A DNA stretch of 45,900 nt, from the IMG/VR virus record IMGVR_UViG_3300018432_000019, positions 1 to 45,900 of that record; one strand, written 5' to 3'. Below are positions 5,469 to 12,234 of the stretch, in pieces. Numbering within the stretch: the first letter of the stretch is position 1; each line of letters begins with the position of its first letter. A model generated the notes under the pieces. It was not told the origin of the DNA. It ran no database searches and saw only the letters and a list, made by a program, of their open reading frames with translations. Position numbers and translations under genes: made by a program. This stretch comes from a virus.

Positions 5469-7567
5469 TCGTCCGCTCCGTCGAGCCGCGTCGGGAGGCG
5501 GTACCGTTTTGTCTTACCCGGACCGGGCTCGACAATGACCCGGAGTTCCTCGCCCAATGTGCGCAACACTTCGAGCGCCCGCGCGCGCGGCATCCCACAC
5601 CGGGATACAATCGCGTTGGACGACTTGCCGTTGTTGCGCCGAATGGCTTTCAGGATGATCTCGGCGTCGTGCTGAAAAGCCTTTTCCGCTTGCTCGCCCA
5701 CATCCACGATCGCGGGCTCTTGCCAATAGACGCGCACGCCCGCGTTCGGAACGCCGTCGAACGCCACGTCGTCGACGACAAGCTCGAAGGGCGCGAGCGG
5801 CGCGCCGTCCGCTTCGGCGGGCGTCTTTACTTGCGTCACGAGCCGCGCGGGCGCGCCCGGCCGCGCTTGCAAGTTGAACACGCAGCCGGACGCGTCATAG
5901 ATCGCGCTCGAACCGCGGGCGAGCGTGCGCGCGTCGGCCGTGTGTCCGTCCTTCGGCTTGCCGGCGTGATGCAGGACGAGGATCGCCGCGCCCGTGCGCT
6001 GTGACACGTACGTCAGCGAGTCGATCGCGCGCCGGAACAGCGAGTCGTTTTCGTCCGTGTGCGGCGCCGCGCCGCGCAGCGCGTCGACGATCACGAGATC
6101 GATCCCGTCGCACGCGCGCAAATACTCGTCTTCGCCGTCCGGGCGATCGAGCCATGCGCGCGGCATTTCCACGTATCGGATCCGATCGCCCAGTTCCGCG
6201 AGATCGATCCCGTGTCCAAGTGCGAGCCGCTGATAGCGCTTCGCCGTCGCGTAAAAAGTTTGCTCGTAATCGATATGCAACACCACGCCCGGCGAAGTCT
6301 CGAAGCGGTTCCAAACCGGCCGGCCGCTCGCGACGGCGAGCGCGAGCTGTTGCGATGCGAGCGTCTTCGCGCTCGCGCCGTAGCCCGCGAACAGCGTCGG
6401 GCGCCCAGCTCCAATCTGCAGTCCGCCGACCGTCCATCGCTGTTCGGGAAGCTGCGCGAACAACTGTCCCGTGTCGTACATCGGGCGCATGGCGGACGGC
6501 GCGGGCGGCTTCGGCTGCGCGGGCGGATCGTCCGGGCCCGCGGGCTCGCCGCTGCTAGCTGCGCGTGCGCCGTTGCCAGCCGCGACGCCGTTCGACCCGG
6601 ACGAAGCCGCGCCCGCGCTCGACAACGAGCGCGTGAAGCCAGCCGCGTCGCGCGTCGGCGCGCTTCGGACTTCTTTCTGTTGTCCGGCCGACATGCCCGA
6701 CAGGATCGTTTTGAGCGCTTCGAACTCGCCAAGGCCGGCTTCGAGCGCCGCGTCGCGAAGTGAGCGCCGAACGGTTCCCGCGTCGAGCGAGCCGCCGCCG
6801 ACGATCGTTCCGAGATTGAACGCGGACGTATTGAGCTGCGCGTTTCGCGTGCCTTCCTTCGACTCGCGCACGGTGCTGCACTCGCGTTCGAGCGCGCCCA
6901 GCGCCCAGCGTTCGGCGCGCGTCCCGACATACGAACGCGGCGGCGGCTCGGGCGGCTCGGGCGTCGCTTCGCGCTCGCGTTCGCCGGTGAGGATCAGCCG
7001 CAGCCATTCGATCAGTGGCGGCGGTTCCACGTCCGCGGGCGAGACTTCCCACGCGTACCGAAACCCGGTTTCGTGCACGCTGGGCGGCGCGACGACGAAG
7101 CCGCCGTCGCCGCGAAAGTCCAAACCGTCCGCGAAGCCGACACGATTCTTGATCGGCTCGGACGGCGCCCGGAAATACAAGTGGTAGCCGCGCGCCGTGC
7201 GAACCTTCGGCGCGAGCGGGATCGAGCCGTGCTTCGCGGCGAGCGTGGCAAGCGACAGCTCGCCGCGTGCTCCGTCTACGTCGACGACGACGACGCCCGA
7301 CGCCGCGCCCGTCACGATCCCAACGTTCGCGCGTGGGTTGCGAAACCAGCACGTGCGAATGACGGCCGGGTCGCTCGACGCAGTCGACAGCCAACCCGAG
7401 CCGATCGGGTGCTTCGCGCGTCGCTCACAGTCCGGCCGTCGACACGAGCACTCGCCGCCGTCGAGTAGGTGATGCACCGGAAGCACGCGCGCGCCGATCG
7501 CTTCGGCGATCCACAGCGCGCCCGCGAGCGTGTCCGCTTCGCGCGTGTCGATCTCGGGTGCACTCAT
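5465..7567 (-). CDS. Bifunctional primase-polymerase / RecA-like helicase
   Basis: 700 aa. Residues ~10-190 are a prim-pol domain: early CSCRRPDCERRAKHPIG, the metal-binding VVVVDVDG at 92-99, TARGYHLYF at 124-132 and FRGDGGFVVAPPSVH at 151-165. After a Pro/Ala/Gly-rich linker (~305-360) comes a RecA/RepA-type ATPase with Walker A GYGASAKT (395-402), Walker B LVIVDA (491-496) and a following LVLHHAGKPKDG segment. The C-terminal ~70 residues look like a winged helix (SNAIVSRCGMPRARALEVLR). Such fusions prime and unwind phage DNA at the origin. The ATG at 7567 overlaps the upstream stop. The palindrome array lies within the adjacent gene. Confidence 0.92.
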   Translation of the reverse strand: MSAPEIDTREADTLAGALWIAEAIGARVLPVHHLLDGGECSCRRPDCERRAKHPIGSGWLSTASSDPAVIRTCWFRNPRANVGIVTGAASGVVVVDVDGARGELSLATLAAKHGSIPLAPKVRTARGYHLYFRAPSEPIKNRVGFADGLDFRGDGGFVVAPPSVHETGFRYAWEVSPADVEPPPLIEWLRLILTGEREREATPEPPEPPPRSYVGTRAERWALGALERECSTVRESKEGTRNAQLNTSAFNLGTIVGGGSLDAGTVRRSLRDAALEAGLGEFEALKTILSGMSAGQQKEVRSAPTRDAAGFTRSLSSAGAASSGSNGVAAGNGARAASSGEPAGPDDPPAQPKPPAPSAMRPMYDTGQLFAQLPEQRWTVGGLQIGAGRPTLFAGYGASAKTLASQQLALAVASGRPVWNRFETSPGVVLHIDYEQTFYATAKRYQRLALGHGIDLAELGDRIRYVEMPRAWLDRPDGEDEYLRACDGIDLVIVDALRGAAPHTDENDSLFRRAIDSLTYVSQRTGAAILVLHHAGKPKDGHTADARTLARGSSAIYDASGCVFNLQARPGAPARLVTQVKTPAEADGAPLAPFELVVDDVAFDGVPNAGVRVYWQEPAIVDVGEQAEKAFQHDAEIILKAIRRNNGKSSNAIVSRCGMPRARALEVLRTLGEELRVIVEPGPGKTKRYRLPTRLDGADE

Positions 7568-7779
7568 GCGCGCCGCCCGCGAGCCCGCTCGCGCGCGTCG
7601 GCGACGGCGTCGAGCCCGAGTTCAGGATAGAGCGCATACCAGCGATCGAGCGTTTCGACTTCGGCTTTCATCCGCGCGAACGCCCGTTCGAGCGCGGCGT
7701 ATGTCAGCGGTTCCGACGCGAGCGCGCCAATCGAGCGTGCGAGCACATCGCGAAGCAACTCCGGATCCGACTCCGACAT
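7564..7779 (-). CDS. Hypothetical small helical protein upstream of primase
   Basis: 71 aa, all-helical by eye (DPELLRDVLARSIGALASEP, then ALERAFARMKAEVETLDRWY). Not recognised. The start follows GGGGGATACC, a good ribosome site, and the stop overlaps the primase ATG. It may be a primase/helicase accessory or loader-type protein by position only. Confidence 0.6.
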   Translation of the reverse strand: MSESDPELLRDVLARSIGALASEPLTYAALERAFARMKAEVETLDRWYALYPELGLDAVADARERARGRRA

Positions 7780-7831
7780 GGCAGGTATCCCCCGGACAGC
7801 GGCAGCCGTCCGAACACGCCGAACGAATCAG

Positions 7832-8083
7832 TTAGCCGTGCGCCGCGGGCGCGTAGCTCGCGCGCTTCCGCTTCGGGCGGCGCGGCGCGGCCGGCAACTC
7901 ACACAGCTCGGAAACAGAGACAGCGAATCCTGTCGCTTCGCTGATCTTGAGTGCCGTCCCGTACTTCGCCGCTCGCTTGTCGTGCGCGAGCGCGTGAATC
8001 GTCGGGTACGACACGCCAGTCAACCGCGCGAGTTCCCAGATCGCACCCTTGCCGCGACTTCGAACCCACGCGCTCAAACGCAT
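7832..8083 (-). CDS. Small Cro/CI-type HTH regulator
   Basis: 83 aa. Residues ~1-60 form a Cro-like helix-turn-helix: AWVRSRGKGAIWELARLTGV, then SYPTIHALAHDKRAAKYGTA and 'LKISEATGFAVSVSEL', the pattern of YdaS/Cro-type phage repressors. The tail is basic and Pro-rich. It is the first gene of the leftward early operon. Its ATG lies 7 nt after a -10 box in the promoter box at 8088-8121, so the message is probably leaderless. It probably controls the lysis-lysogeny choice with the divergent HTH gene at 8162. Confidence 0.8.
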   Translation of the reverse strand: MRLSAWVRSRGKGAIWELARLTGVSYPTIHALAHDKRAAKYGTALKISEATGFAVSVSELCELPAAPRRPKRKRASYAPAAHG

Positions 8084-8087
8084 CGGA

Positions 8088-8121
8088 CGGGTATAAAAGG
8101 CACGTTATATAAAAGCAACGA
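8088..8121 (-). promoter_or_regulatory. Early leftward promoter/operator box (copy 1)
   Basis: Minus-strand TTGCTT (8113-8118), 16-bp spacer, TTATAC (8091-8096), then 7 nt to the ATG of the HTH gene. The 34-bp box recurs in opposite orientation at 9392-9425 with two mismatches. The shared sequence inside the spacer (TATATAACG) suggests a common operator. Confidence 0.7.
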
Positions 8122-8161
8122 CTATTGTCGGACTGACCCATCGGGAGTAACCGGGAAGCAC

Positions 8162-8809
8162 ATGGCAACGAAGCAGCACCATCGAAAGACACACGCCGAC
8201 CCGAACACGCAAGATCCCCTATCCGAGCCCACACTGAACAGACGACTGTGGGGCGCGTATCTCGCGGCGGGCTACAACCGATCGACTTGGGCGAAACGTA
8301 CTGGCATCACTTACCCTACGGCGAACAACTACGATCACGGGAAGACGCCCGTCCCGCTCGATCACTTGATGCATGCTGTCGAGCTGTTCGGCGGAAAGTA
8401 CACGCTCGACGATCTCGCGTACGGCTACGCGCAACGCTCGCGACGCGATGAGCCCGAGCTACCGCCCGAAGCGATCAAGCTCCTACTGAGCGAGCTTCGC
8501 GCGACGAGCGATCAGATCGAAGCGCTGGGCGAATACGCGCAGTCGCCGGCCGGCAAGTTCCAGCGCTTCACGCGCACGTTCGTCGCCGCGTTCGTCGATC
8601 GCTATGGGCTCGCGATCAAGGAAGGCATGACACGCACGGCGGCGATCGACGCAGCGAAAAAGACGGCGCACAACGCGCGCGCGAACATGCAAGCGATCGC
8701 GGATCGTCTGCAGCCTGTCAGCGCGGAAGATCTCGCCCAGCTCGGCAAATCACTCGGTGGAAGCCGTCGCACGGCGAGTCATCCGCCGTCGCGCAAGCGC
8801 AAAGCTTGA
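8162..8809 (+). CDS. HTH transcriptional regulator (repressor candidate)
   Basis: 215 aa from the ATG at 8162. The N-terminal region holds an HTH-like segment (RRLWGAYLAAGYNRSTWAKR, then TGITYPTANNYDHGKTPVPL and DHLMHAVELFGG), that is an XRE-type domain at ~residues 25-85. A helical C-terminal part follows (PPEAIKLLLSELRATSDQIE and FVDRYGLAIKEGMTRTAAID), and the tail is Lys/Arg rich. It diverges from the small HTH gene at 8083 and converges with the ImmA-like gene. It is a good candidate for the lysogeny repressor. A C-terminal peptidase (LexA-like) is not seen, so induction may work through the neighbouring protein. Confidence 0.7.
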   Translation: MATKQHHRKTHADPNTQDPLSEPTLNRRLWGAYLAAGYNRSTWAKRTGITYPTANNYDHGKTPVPLDHLMHAVELFGGKYTLDDLAYGYAQRSRRDEPELPPEAIKLLLSELRATSDQIEALGEYAQSPAGKFQRFTRTFVAAFVDRYGLAIKEGMTRTAAIDAAKKTAHNARANMQAIADRLQPVSAEDLAQLGKSLGGSRRTASHPPSRKRKA

Positions 8810-8830
8810 CGCTGACGGCCCGCGTGCGAG

Positions 8831-9316
8831 TCAGGCGGACGACGCTTGACCCGCCTTGCGCGGACGTAGGTACACGATAGGGGCAAGCCGGGCGCCGCGT
8901 GGGGCGCGTGCGACGCCGCACAACTCGACGGCCAGATCGTGCGGAAGGAAGTCGCGGATCAGCCCCATCGACTGGAGTAGCCACGCACACGCGAAGCGCG
9001 CGATCAAGTATTCCTGTTCGTCGATCGGTAGCGTGTCGTCGAAGATCAAGTCGCGCCCTTTCAGCTCCGAACGCGCGCCGCTGATCGGCCACAGGTCCAA
9101 CTTGCACACGCGCGCCAATGCATCCGGGCGGACGTAACCGCGCGAGTCGACGCCCACCCGTGCGCGTACGGCGCTGCAAATCTGATCGATGTTCGTCGTG
9201 TTCACACAAGCGGCATAGATCAGCTGACGTGCGCGCGATCGCCTAAATCGACTTAGCGCGTCGCCGGTGCTGCATTTTTGTAGCATCGCCTGCGGTACCG
9301 GCCGAGTCGCGATCAC
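8831..9316 (-). CDS. Degenerate ImmA/IrrE-like (M78) protein
   Basis: 161 aa from a GTG at 9316; an ATG at 9286 is an alternative. Residues ~85-125 align by shape with ImmA/IrrE metallopeptidases: strand DLIFDDTLP, then DEQEYLIARFACAWLLQSMG, where active enzymes have an HExxH helix ('AHELGHWLL'). Here the zinc ligands and catalytic Glu are replaced (ARFACAWLL), so the protein is probably inactive as a protease. ImmA-type proteins relieve repression by cleaving the phage repressor. A dead version could bind and modulate it instead. It faces the HTH gene tail to tail, as in many switches. The assignment is moderate. Confidence 0.5.
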   Translation of the reverse strand: MIATRPVPQAMLQKCSTGDALSRFRRSRARQLIYAACVNTTNIDQICSAVRARVGVDSRGYVRPDALARVCKLDLWPISGARSELKGRDLIFDDTLPIDEQEYLIARFACAWLLQSMGLIRDFLPHDLAVELCGVARAPRGARLAPIVYLRPRKAGQASSA

Positions 9317-9391
9317 AAGTCACACAGCCGGGATCGGTTAGCAGTTCGCGATCGCGCGGCTCAAACGTAAAAAAACACGATCGTCGATTGA

Positions 9392-9425
9392 TCGTTGCTT
9401 TTATATAACGCGCGTTTTATACCCG
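9392..9425 (+). promoter_or_regulatory. Rightward promoter/operator box (copy 2, inverted)
   Basis: Plus-strand TTGCTT (9395-9400), 16-bp spacer, TTATAC (9417-9422), then 10 nt to the ATG of the nuclease gene. It is the inverted near-copy of 8088-8121 (32 of 34 bases identical). No Shine-Dalgarno lies between the -10 box and the ATG. Confidence 0.7.
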
Positions 9426-9432
9426 TTTCTCT

Positions 9433-10455
9433 ATGACGGCGGCGACACAAGCGGAACACAAACCGCATACAGCGCTACGCGTAGTAACAAACAGCGAACT
9501 CAAAGCGCGCCGACGCTGCGCGCGCGAACATCATTACGCCTACGAACTCGGATATCGAAGCGCCCGCGAAGATGCTGTCGAGCTGCGCTTCGGCACGCTG
9601 ATCCACCGTGCACTAGAGGCGTGGTGGAAAGAGCCCGATAGGGACAAGCGATTGATCGCGGCGCTCGCCGCGCTTCCGCTCGAACACGACGACCTATACG
9701 AACTCGCGCGCGCGTGCGAGATGCTCAACGGATACGACTGCCGTTGGCGCGACACGCGGCTCGTCGCGCTCGTCGTCGAGCATGAGTTCCGGATCCCGCT
9801 CGTTCATCCGCTGACGGGCGCTCGCTCGCTGTCGTATCAGCTGGGCGGCAAGCTCGACGGGATCGTTCGCGACGAGATAGACGGTCGCGTCTACGTGATC
9901 GAGCACAAAACGTCGAGCGACGATATCAGCGTCGGATCGACGTATTGGCAACTGTTGCGGATCGACACGCAAGTGTCGACGTACTACCACGCCGCGCGCG
10001 AGCAGGGCTTCGACCCGAGCGGCGTGATCTATGACGTGCTCGCGAAACCGCGCCACCGGCCGCTATTGGCGACGCCGCTCGACGAACGCAAGTTTCGCAA
10101 AGACGGCCTTCTATACGCGACGCAGCGCGACACGAACGAGTCGCCCGACGAATATCAGTCGCGCGTCCGCGACGCGATCGCCGAAGCGCCCGATCGCTAC
10201 TTCGCACGCGGGACCGTGGTTCGTCTCGAAGGCGAGGAAGTCGAAGCCGGGATCGACACGTGGGATCACACGGTCGCGATCCACGGCGCACGTCTCACGA
10301 TGCGTTGGCCACGCAACCCGGAGTCGTGTCGCCGGTACGGTCGCATGTGTTCTTATTTCCCTGTCTGTACGAACGAATCAGCGCTCGACAACCGCGAGTT
10401 GTATCAGCGCGTCGATAACGTCCACTCCGAGCTAACACCCGACACGACGCCCTAA
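9433..10455 (+). CDS. PD-(D/E)XK exonuclease, AddB/Cas4-like, with Fe-S cysteines
   Basis: 340 aa. The nuclease core has RFGTLIHRALEAWWK (52-66), D142 in KLDGIV, the E157-x-K159 motif in YVIEHKTS, and a following Gln/Tyr-rich helix (TQVSTYYHAA). Four cysteines, C29 and C299/C306/C312 (CRRYGRMCSYFPVC), are spaced as in 4Fe-4S nucleases of the AddB/Cas4/RecB-like group. Such phage exonucleases resect DNA ends for annealing by SSAP proteins, fitting the Sak4-like ATPase and SSB downstream. It is driven by the promoter box just upstream and is probably leaderless. Confidence 0.85.
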   Translation: MTAATQAEHKPHTALRVVTNSELKARRRCAREHHYAYELGYRSAREDAVELRFGTLIHRALEAWWKEPDRDKRLIAALAALPLEHDDLYELARACEMLNGYDCRWRDTRLVALVVEHEFRIPLVHPLTGARSLSYQLGGKLDGIVRDEIDGRVYVIEHKTSSDDISVGSTYWQLLRIDTQVSTYYHAAREQGFDPSGVIYDVLAKPRHRPLLATPLDERKFRKDGLLYATQRDTNESPDEYQSRVRDAIAEAPDRYFARGTVVRLEGEEVEAGIDTWDHTVAIHGARLTMRWPRNPESCRRYGRMCSYFPVCTNESALDNRELYQRVDNVHSELTPDTTP

Positions 10456-10489
10456 CACTTCGCGTCGCTGCTACGCGATGCAACGCGGT

Positions 10490-10521
10490 GCCACGCACTG
10501 CGCGGCAGTGCGCAGCGTGGC
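10490..10521. repeat. Stem-loop downstream of the nuclease gene
   Basis: GCCACGC at 10490-10496 pairs with GCGTGGC at 10515-10521, enclosing ACTGC-GCG-GCAGT. There is no T-run, so it is a weak terminator or an mRNA-processing or protecting fold. It belongs to the same short-word sequence family as 10885-11431. Confidence 0.5.
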
Positions 10522-10560
10522 GTCGCTCCGTAATCCAGCCCAAACCACGGAGATACTTGT

Positions 10561-10884
10561 GTGCAACAACTAGAGTTCGACTTGTTGTTCGTATCCGGAT
10601 CCCGAACGTCGCGCGCGGCTGCGGAAGCCATCGCGGACGGCGCGCCGACGCTTCGGCGTCGCGTGTTCGGCGCGCTCGAAGCCGCGGCGCCCGATGGCAT
10701 GACAGACGAAGAAATGCAGGTCGCGCTACGCATGAGCGCGAACACGCAGCGCCCGCGCCGGGTCGAACTCGAACGCGCGGGACTTGTCGAAGACAGCGGA
10801 CGCACGCGCCCCACGCGCGCCGGCCGACTCGCTGTCGTCTGGGTTGCGAGCGGGCGCCCCTACACATCGAAGGCGGCGCCGTGA
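10561..10884 (+). CDS. Winged-helix DNA-binding protein
   Basis: 107 aa from a GTG at 10561, preceded by GGAG at 8-nt spacing. The core is a winged helix: TLRRRVFGALEAAAPDGMTD, EEMQVALRMSANTQRPRRVE, then LERAGLVEDSGRTRPT and the strand RLAVVWVA. This 'GMTDEE...RPRRVELxxxGLVxDSGxTRxT' pattern is common in small phage proteins near replication genes. It may regulate replication or recombination genes. It is flanked on both sides by short-word repeat DNA, which could hold its binding sites. Confidence 0.7.
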   Translation: MQQLEFDLLFVSGSRTSRAAAEAIADGAPTLRRRVFGALEAAAPDGMTDEEMQVALRMSANTQRPRRVELERAGLVEDSGRTRPTRAGRLAVVWVASGRPYTSKAAP

Positions 10885-11112
10885 AGCTCTCTTTCGCCGC
10901 TATGCGATGCGCGGAGACGCCGCGCACGGCAGTGCATGGCAAGGCTACGCGGCCCAACGCAACGCGGCGCGCGGCTATGCGCAGCGATGCTTTGCGTCGC
11001 ACTGCGCGGCATGGCTACGCGTTGCAAGGCTACGCGCGGCGGCGCTTTGTGTTGATCGGCACCGAACGGCAACGTGACGCAACGCGGCGCGTAGCAGTGC
11101 GACGCGACGCTA

Positions 11113-11213
11113 GGCACTGTTAGGCAAGGGTTCTGCTGCGCGCGGCAACACGTCGCAGCGCATTGCAGCGTGTGGCAGTGCGGAGCAGCGTTCGGCACTG
11201 TTAGGCAAGGGTT
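11113..11213 (+). repeat. 20-bp direct repeat, two copies 81 bp apart
   Basis: GGCACTGTTAGGCAAGGGTT occurs exactly at 11113-11132 and 11194-11213. Each copy is followed by a structured stretch: a hairpin with outer stem 11133-11137/11184-11188, and the tRNA-like fold starting at 11220. Confidence 0.9.
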
Positions 11214-11219
11214 GTTAGT

Positions 11220-11275
11220 CCGGGCGTAGCCGATGGTTCGGCGCGCTGTGCGGTTCGATTCCGCCGCTCGGGACC
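11220..11275 (+). ncRNA. tRNA-like structure lacking an anticodon arm
   Basis: A 7-bp acceptor stem (11220-11226 with 11265-11271, one G-U) closes the structure. TA at 11227-11228 matches U8-A9. The D arm is GCCG/CGGC (11229-11232 with 11239-11242) with loop ATGGTT, keeping A14 and G18G19. Only 7 nt follow, where a normal tRNA has an anticodon arm. The T arm GCGG/CCGC (11250-11253 with 11261-11264) encloses a TTCGATT loop, so GGTTCGATTCC matches the tRNA consensus exactly. The next bases are GACC, so CCA is not encoded. It could be a deleted tRNA relic or a functional decoy RNA. Expression is unknown. Confidence 0.5.
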
Positions 11276-11431
11276 GTGCGCGACGCTATGCGGCGCGCGG
11301 CAACGCCACGCTACGCGTCGACATTGCGGCGTGTGGCAACGCAATGCCCTGCATTGTGAGGCTATGCGTTGAGCTGCATTGCGCCGCGCTCCGAACCGAG
11401 GGCTGTACCTAACCGAAAGCGAGGGACTTGA

Positions 11432-12025
11432 ATGGAACGGATCGACCTACGAATCGAAGGCGTGACGCCTTTACTCATGAATGCGTTTCACGACGAAGCG
11501 CAGCTCGCAGCGACGAGCCGAACGAGCGCCGCGACGATCGGCGAGAAAGGGACGCCGCTCGAACAGGCGACGAAGAAACTGTATCGGGCGATCGACGGGA
11601 AGACGCTCGTGATCCCGCAACCGAATCTGCTGTCGTGCATCACCGCAGCCGGGAAGTTTTTCAAGGCCGGAAAGTCAAAGGTCACAACACAAAAGTCGAG
11701 CCTCATCCCCGCGTGTCTGTCGATCGAAGGCGTCGACATTGCGCTCGAACACAAGCAGCCGTGGCGCGTCGACTCGCGTCCGGTTCGCATCCCTTCGACG
11801 GGTGGGCGCGTGCTGTGTTACCGCCCGATGTTCGACGATTGGGCGCTCACAGTCGAGATGTTGTTAGACACGGACGTTATGACGGTCGCGCTACTGCGCG
11901 AAGTCGTCGACGCGGCCGGCAAGCGGATCGGATTGGGCGACTTCCGGCCGGACTGTAAAGGGCCCTTCGGGCGCTTCGTCGTGACACATTGGAAAACGCA
12001 GCGCTACAGCGAGGCGGCGGAATGA
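11432..12025 (+). CDS. Conserved phage protein of unknown function near Sak4/SSB
   Basis: 197 aa. The ATG at 11432 follows GAGGGA at good spacing. The sequence begins ERIDLRIEGVTPLLMNAFHD, has a Lys-rich middle (AAGKFFKAGKSKVTTQKSS), and ends with a Gly/Phe-rich part (KRIGLGDFRPDCKGPFGRFV). Proteins with 'IxGxTPLLMxxF' and 'GxGDFRPxxxGxFGRF' patterns occur in phage recombination modules without an assigned role. The ferredoxin-like look recalls RAMP/Cas7-type RNA-binding folds, but this is only an impression. It is first in the operon with the Sak4-like ATPase and SSB and is coupled to the next gene by ATGA. Confidence 0.65.
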   Translation: MERIDLRIEGVTPLLMNAFHDEAQLAATSRTSAATIGEKGTPLEQATKKLYRAIDGKTLVIPQPNLLSCITAAGKFFKAGKSKVTTQKSSLIPACLSIEGVDIALEHKQPWRVDSRPVRIPSTGGRVLCYRPMFDDWALTVEMLLDTDVMTVALLREVVDAAGKRIGLGDFRPDCKGPFGRFVVTHWKTQRYSEAAE

Positions 12026-12234
12026 GCGCCGACAACAAAGTCAGCGAGGAACAGCGCCTCGCCCTACGCGATGCAGTCGATCGCTGGTTGCACCGTTGTG
12101 CGACCGAGTCAATCGCCGCGTTCGAAGCCGGACGCTCGGGACACATCGGGTGTTTCAAGATCAGCGCCTATGCGGGCGACGACGAAGACGAACTAACACT
12201 AACAGTCCAACAGACGATAGAGGTGAGGCTATGA
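12022..12234 (+). CDS. Hypothetical protein, 70 aa
   Basis: It starts at 12022 (ATGA overlap) and ends overlapping the ATPase ATG. The N-terminal part is helical (SEEQRLALRDAVDRWLHRCA) and the C-terminal part beta-like and acidic (KISAYAGDDEDELTLTVQQT). Not recognised. It is tightly coupled on both sides, so it is probably part of the recombination module. Confidence 0.6.
   Translation: MSADNKVSEEQRLALRDAVDRWLHRCATESIAAFEAGRSGHIGCFKISAYAGDDEDELTLTVQQTIEVRL

Larger units (their letters stand above)
10885..11431. repeat. 547-bp non-coding region of short-word repeats
   Basis: There is no credible gene. The stretch is built of 7-10-nt words such as CTACGCG, GCAACGC, GCAGTGC and GCATTGC in many combinations and both orientations, giving many small hairpins (for example CAATGC-CCT-GCATTG near 11341-11355). 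It includes a 20-bp direct repeat (11113-11132 and 11194-11213), a foldable unit at 11133-11188 and a tRNA-like fold at 11220-11275. Related words also occur at 10456-10530. Composition differs from flanking coding DNA. It could be an origin, a non-coding RNA or a recombination region. Confidence 0.75.

Noticed and set aside
7778-8161. N-terminal extension of the HTH regulator to 7778
   Set aside because: It would run antisense through the small HTH gene and the promoter box; the start at 8162 fits the domain.
10488-11198. Long open frames on both strands in the short-word repeat region
   Set aside because: They encode low-complexity Arg/Ala/Cys/His strings made by the repeated words, differ between frames and lack ribosome sites.
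11113-11213. CRISPR-like array
   Set aside because: Only two 20-bp repeats with a single 61-bp spacer and no cas genes nearby.
11220-11275. attP for a tyrosine integrase in a tRNA gene
   Set aside because: The phage encodes a large serine recombinase, which rarely uses tRNA genes, and the tRNA-like fold lacks the anticodon half usually kept in such sites.
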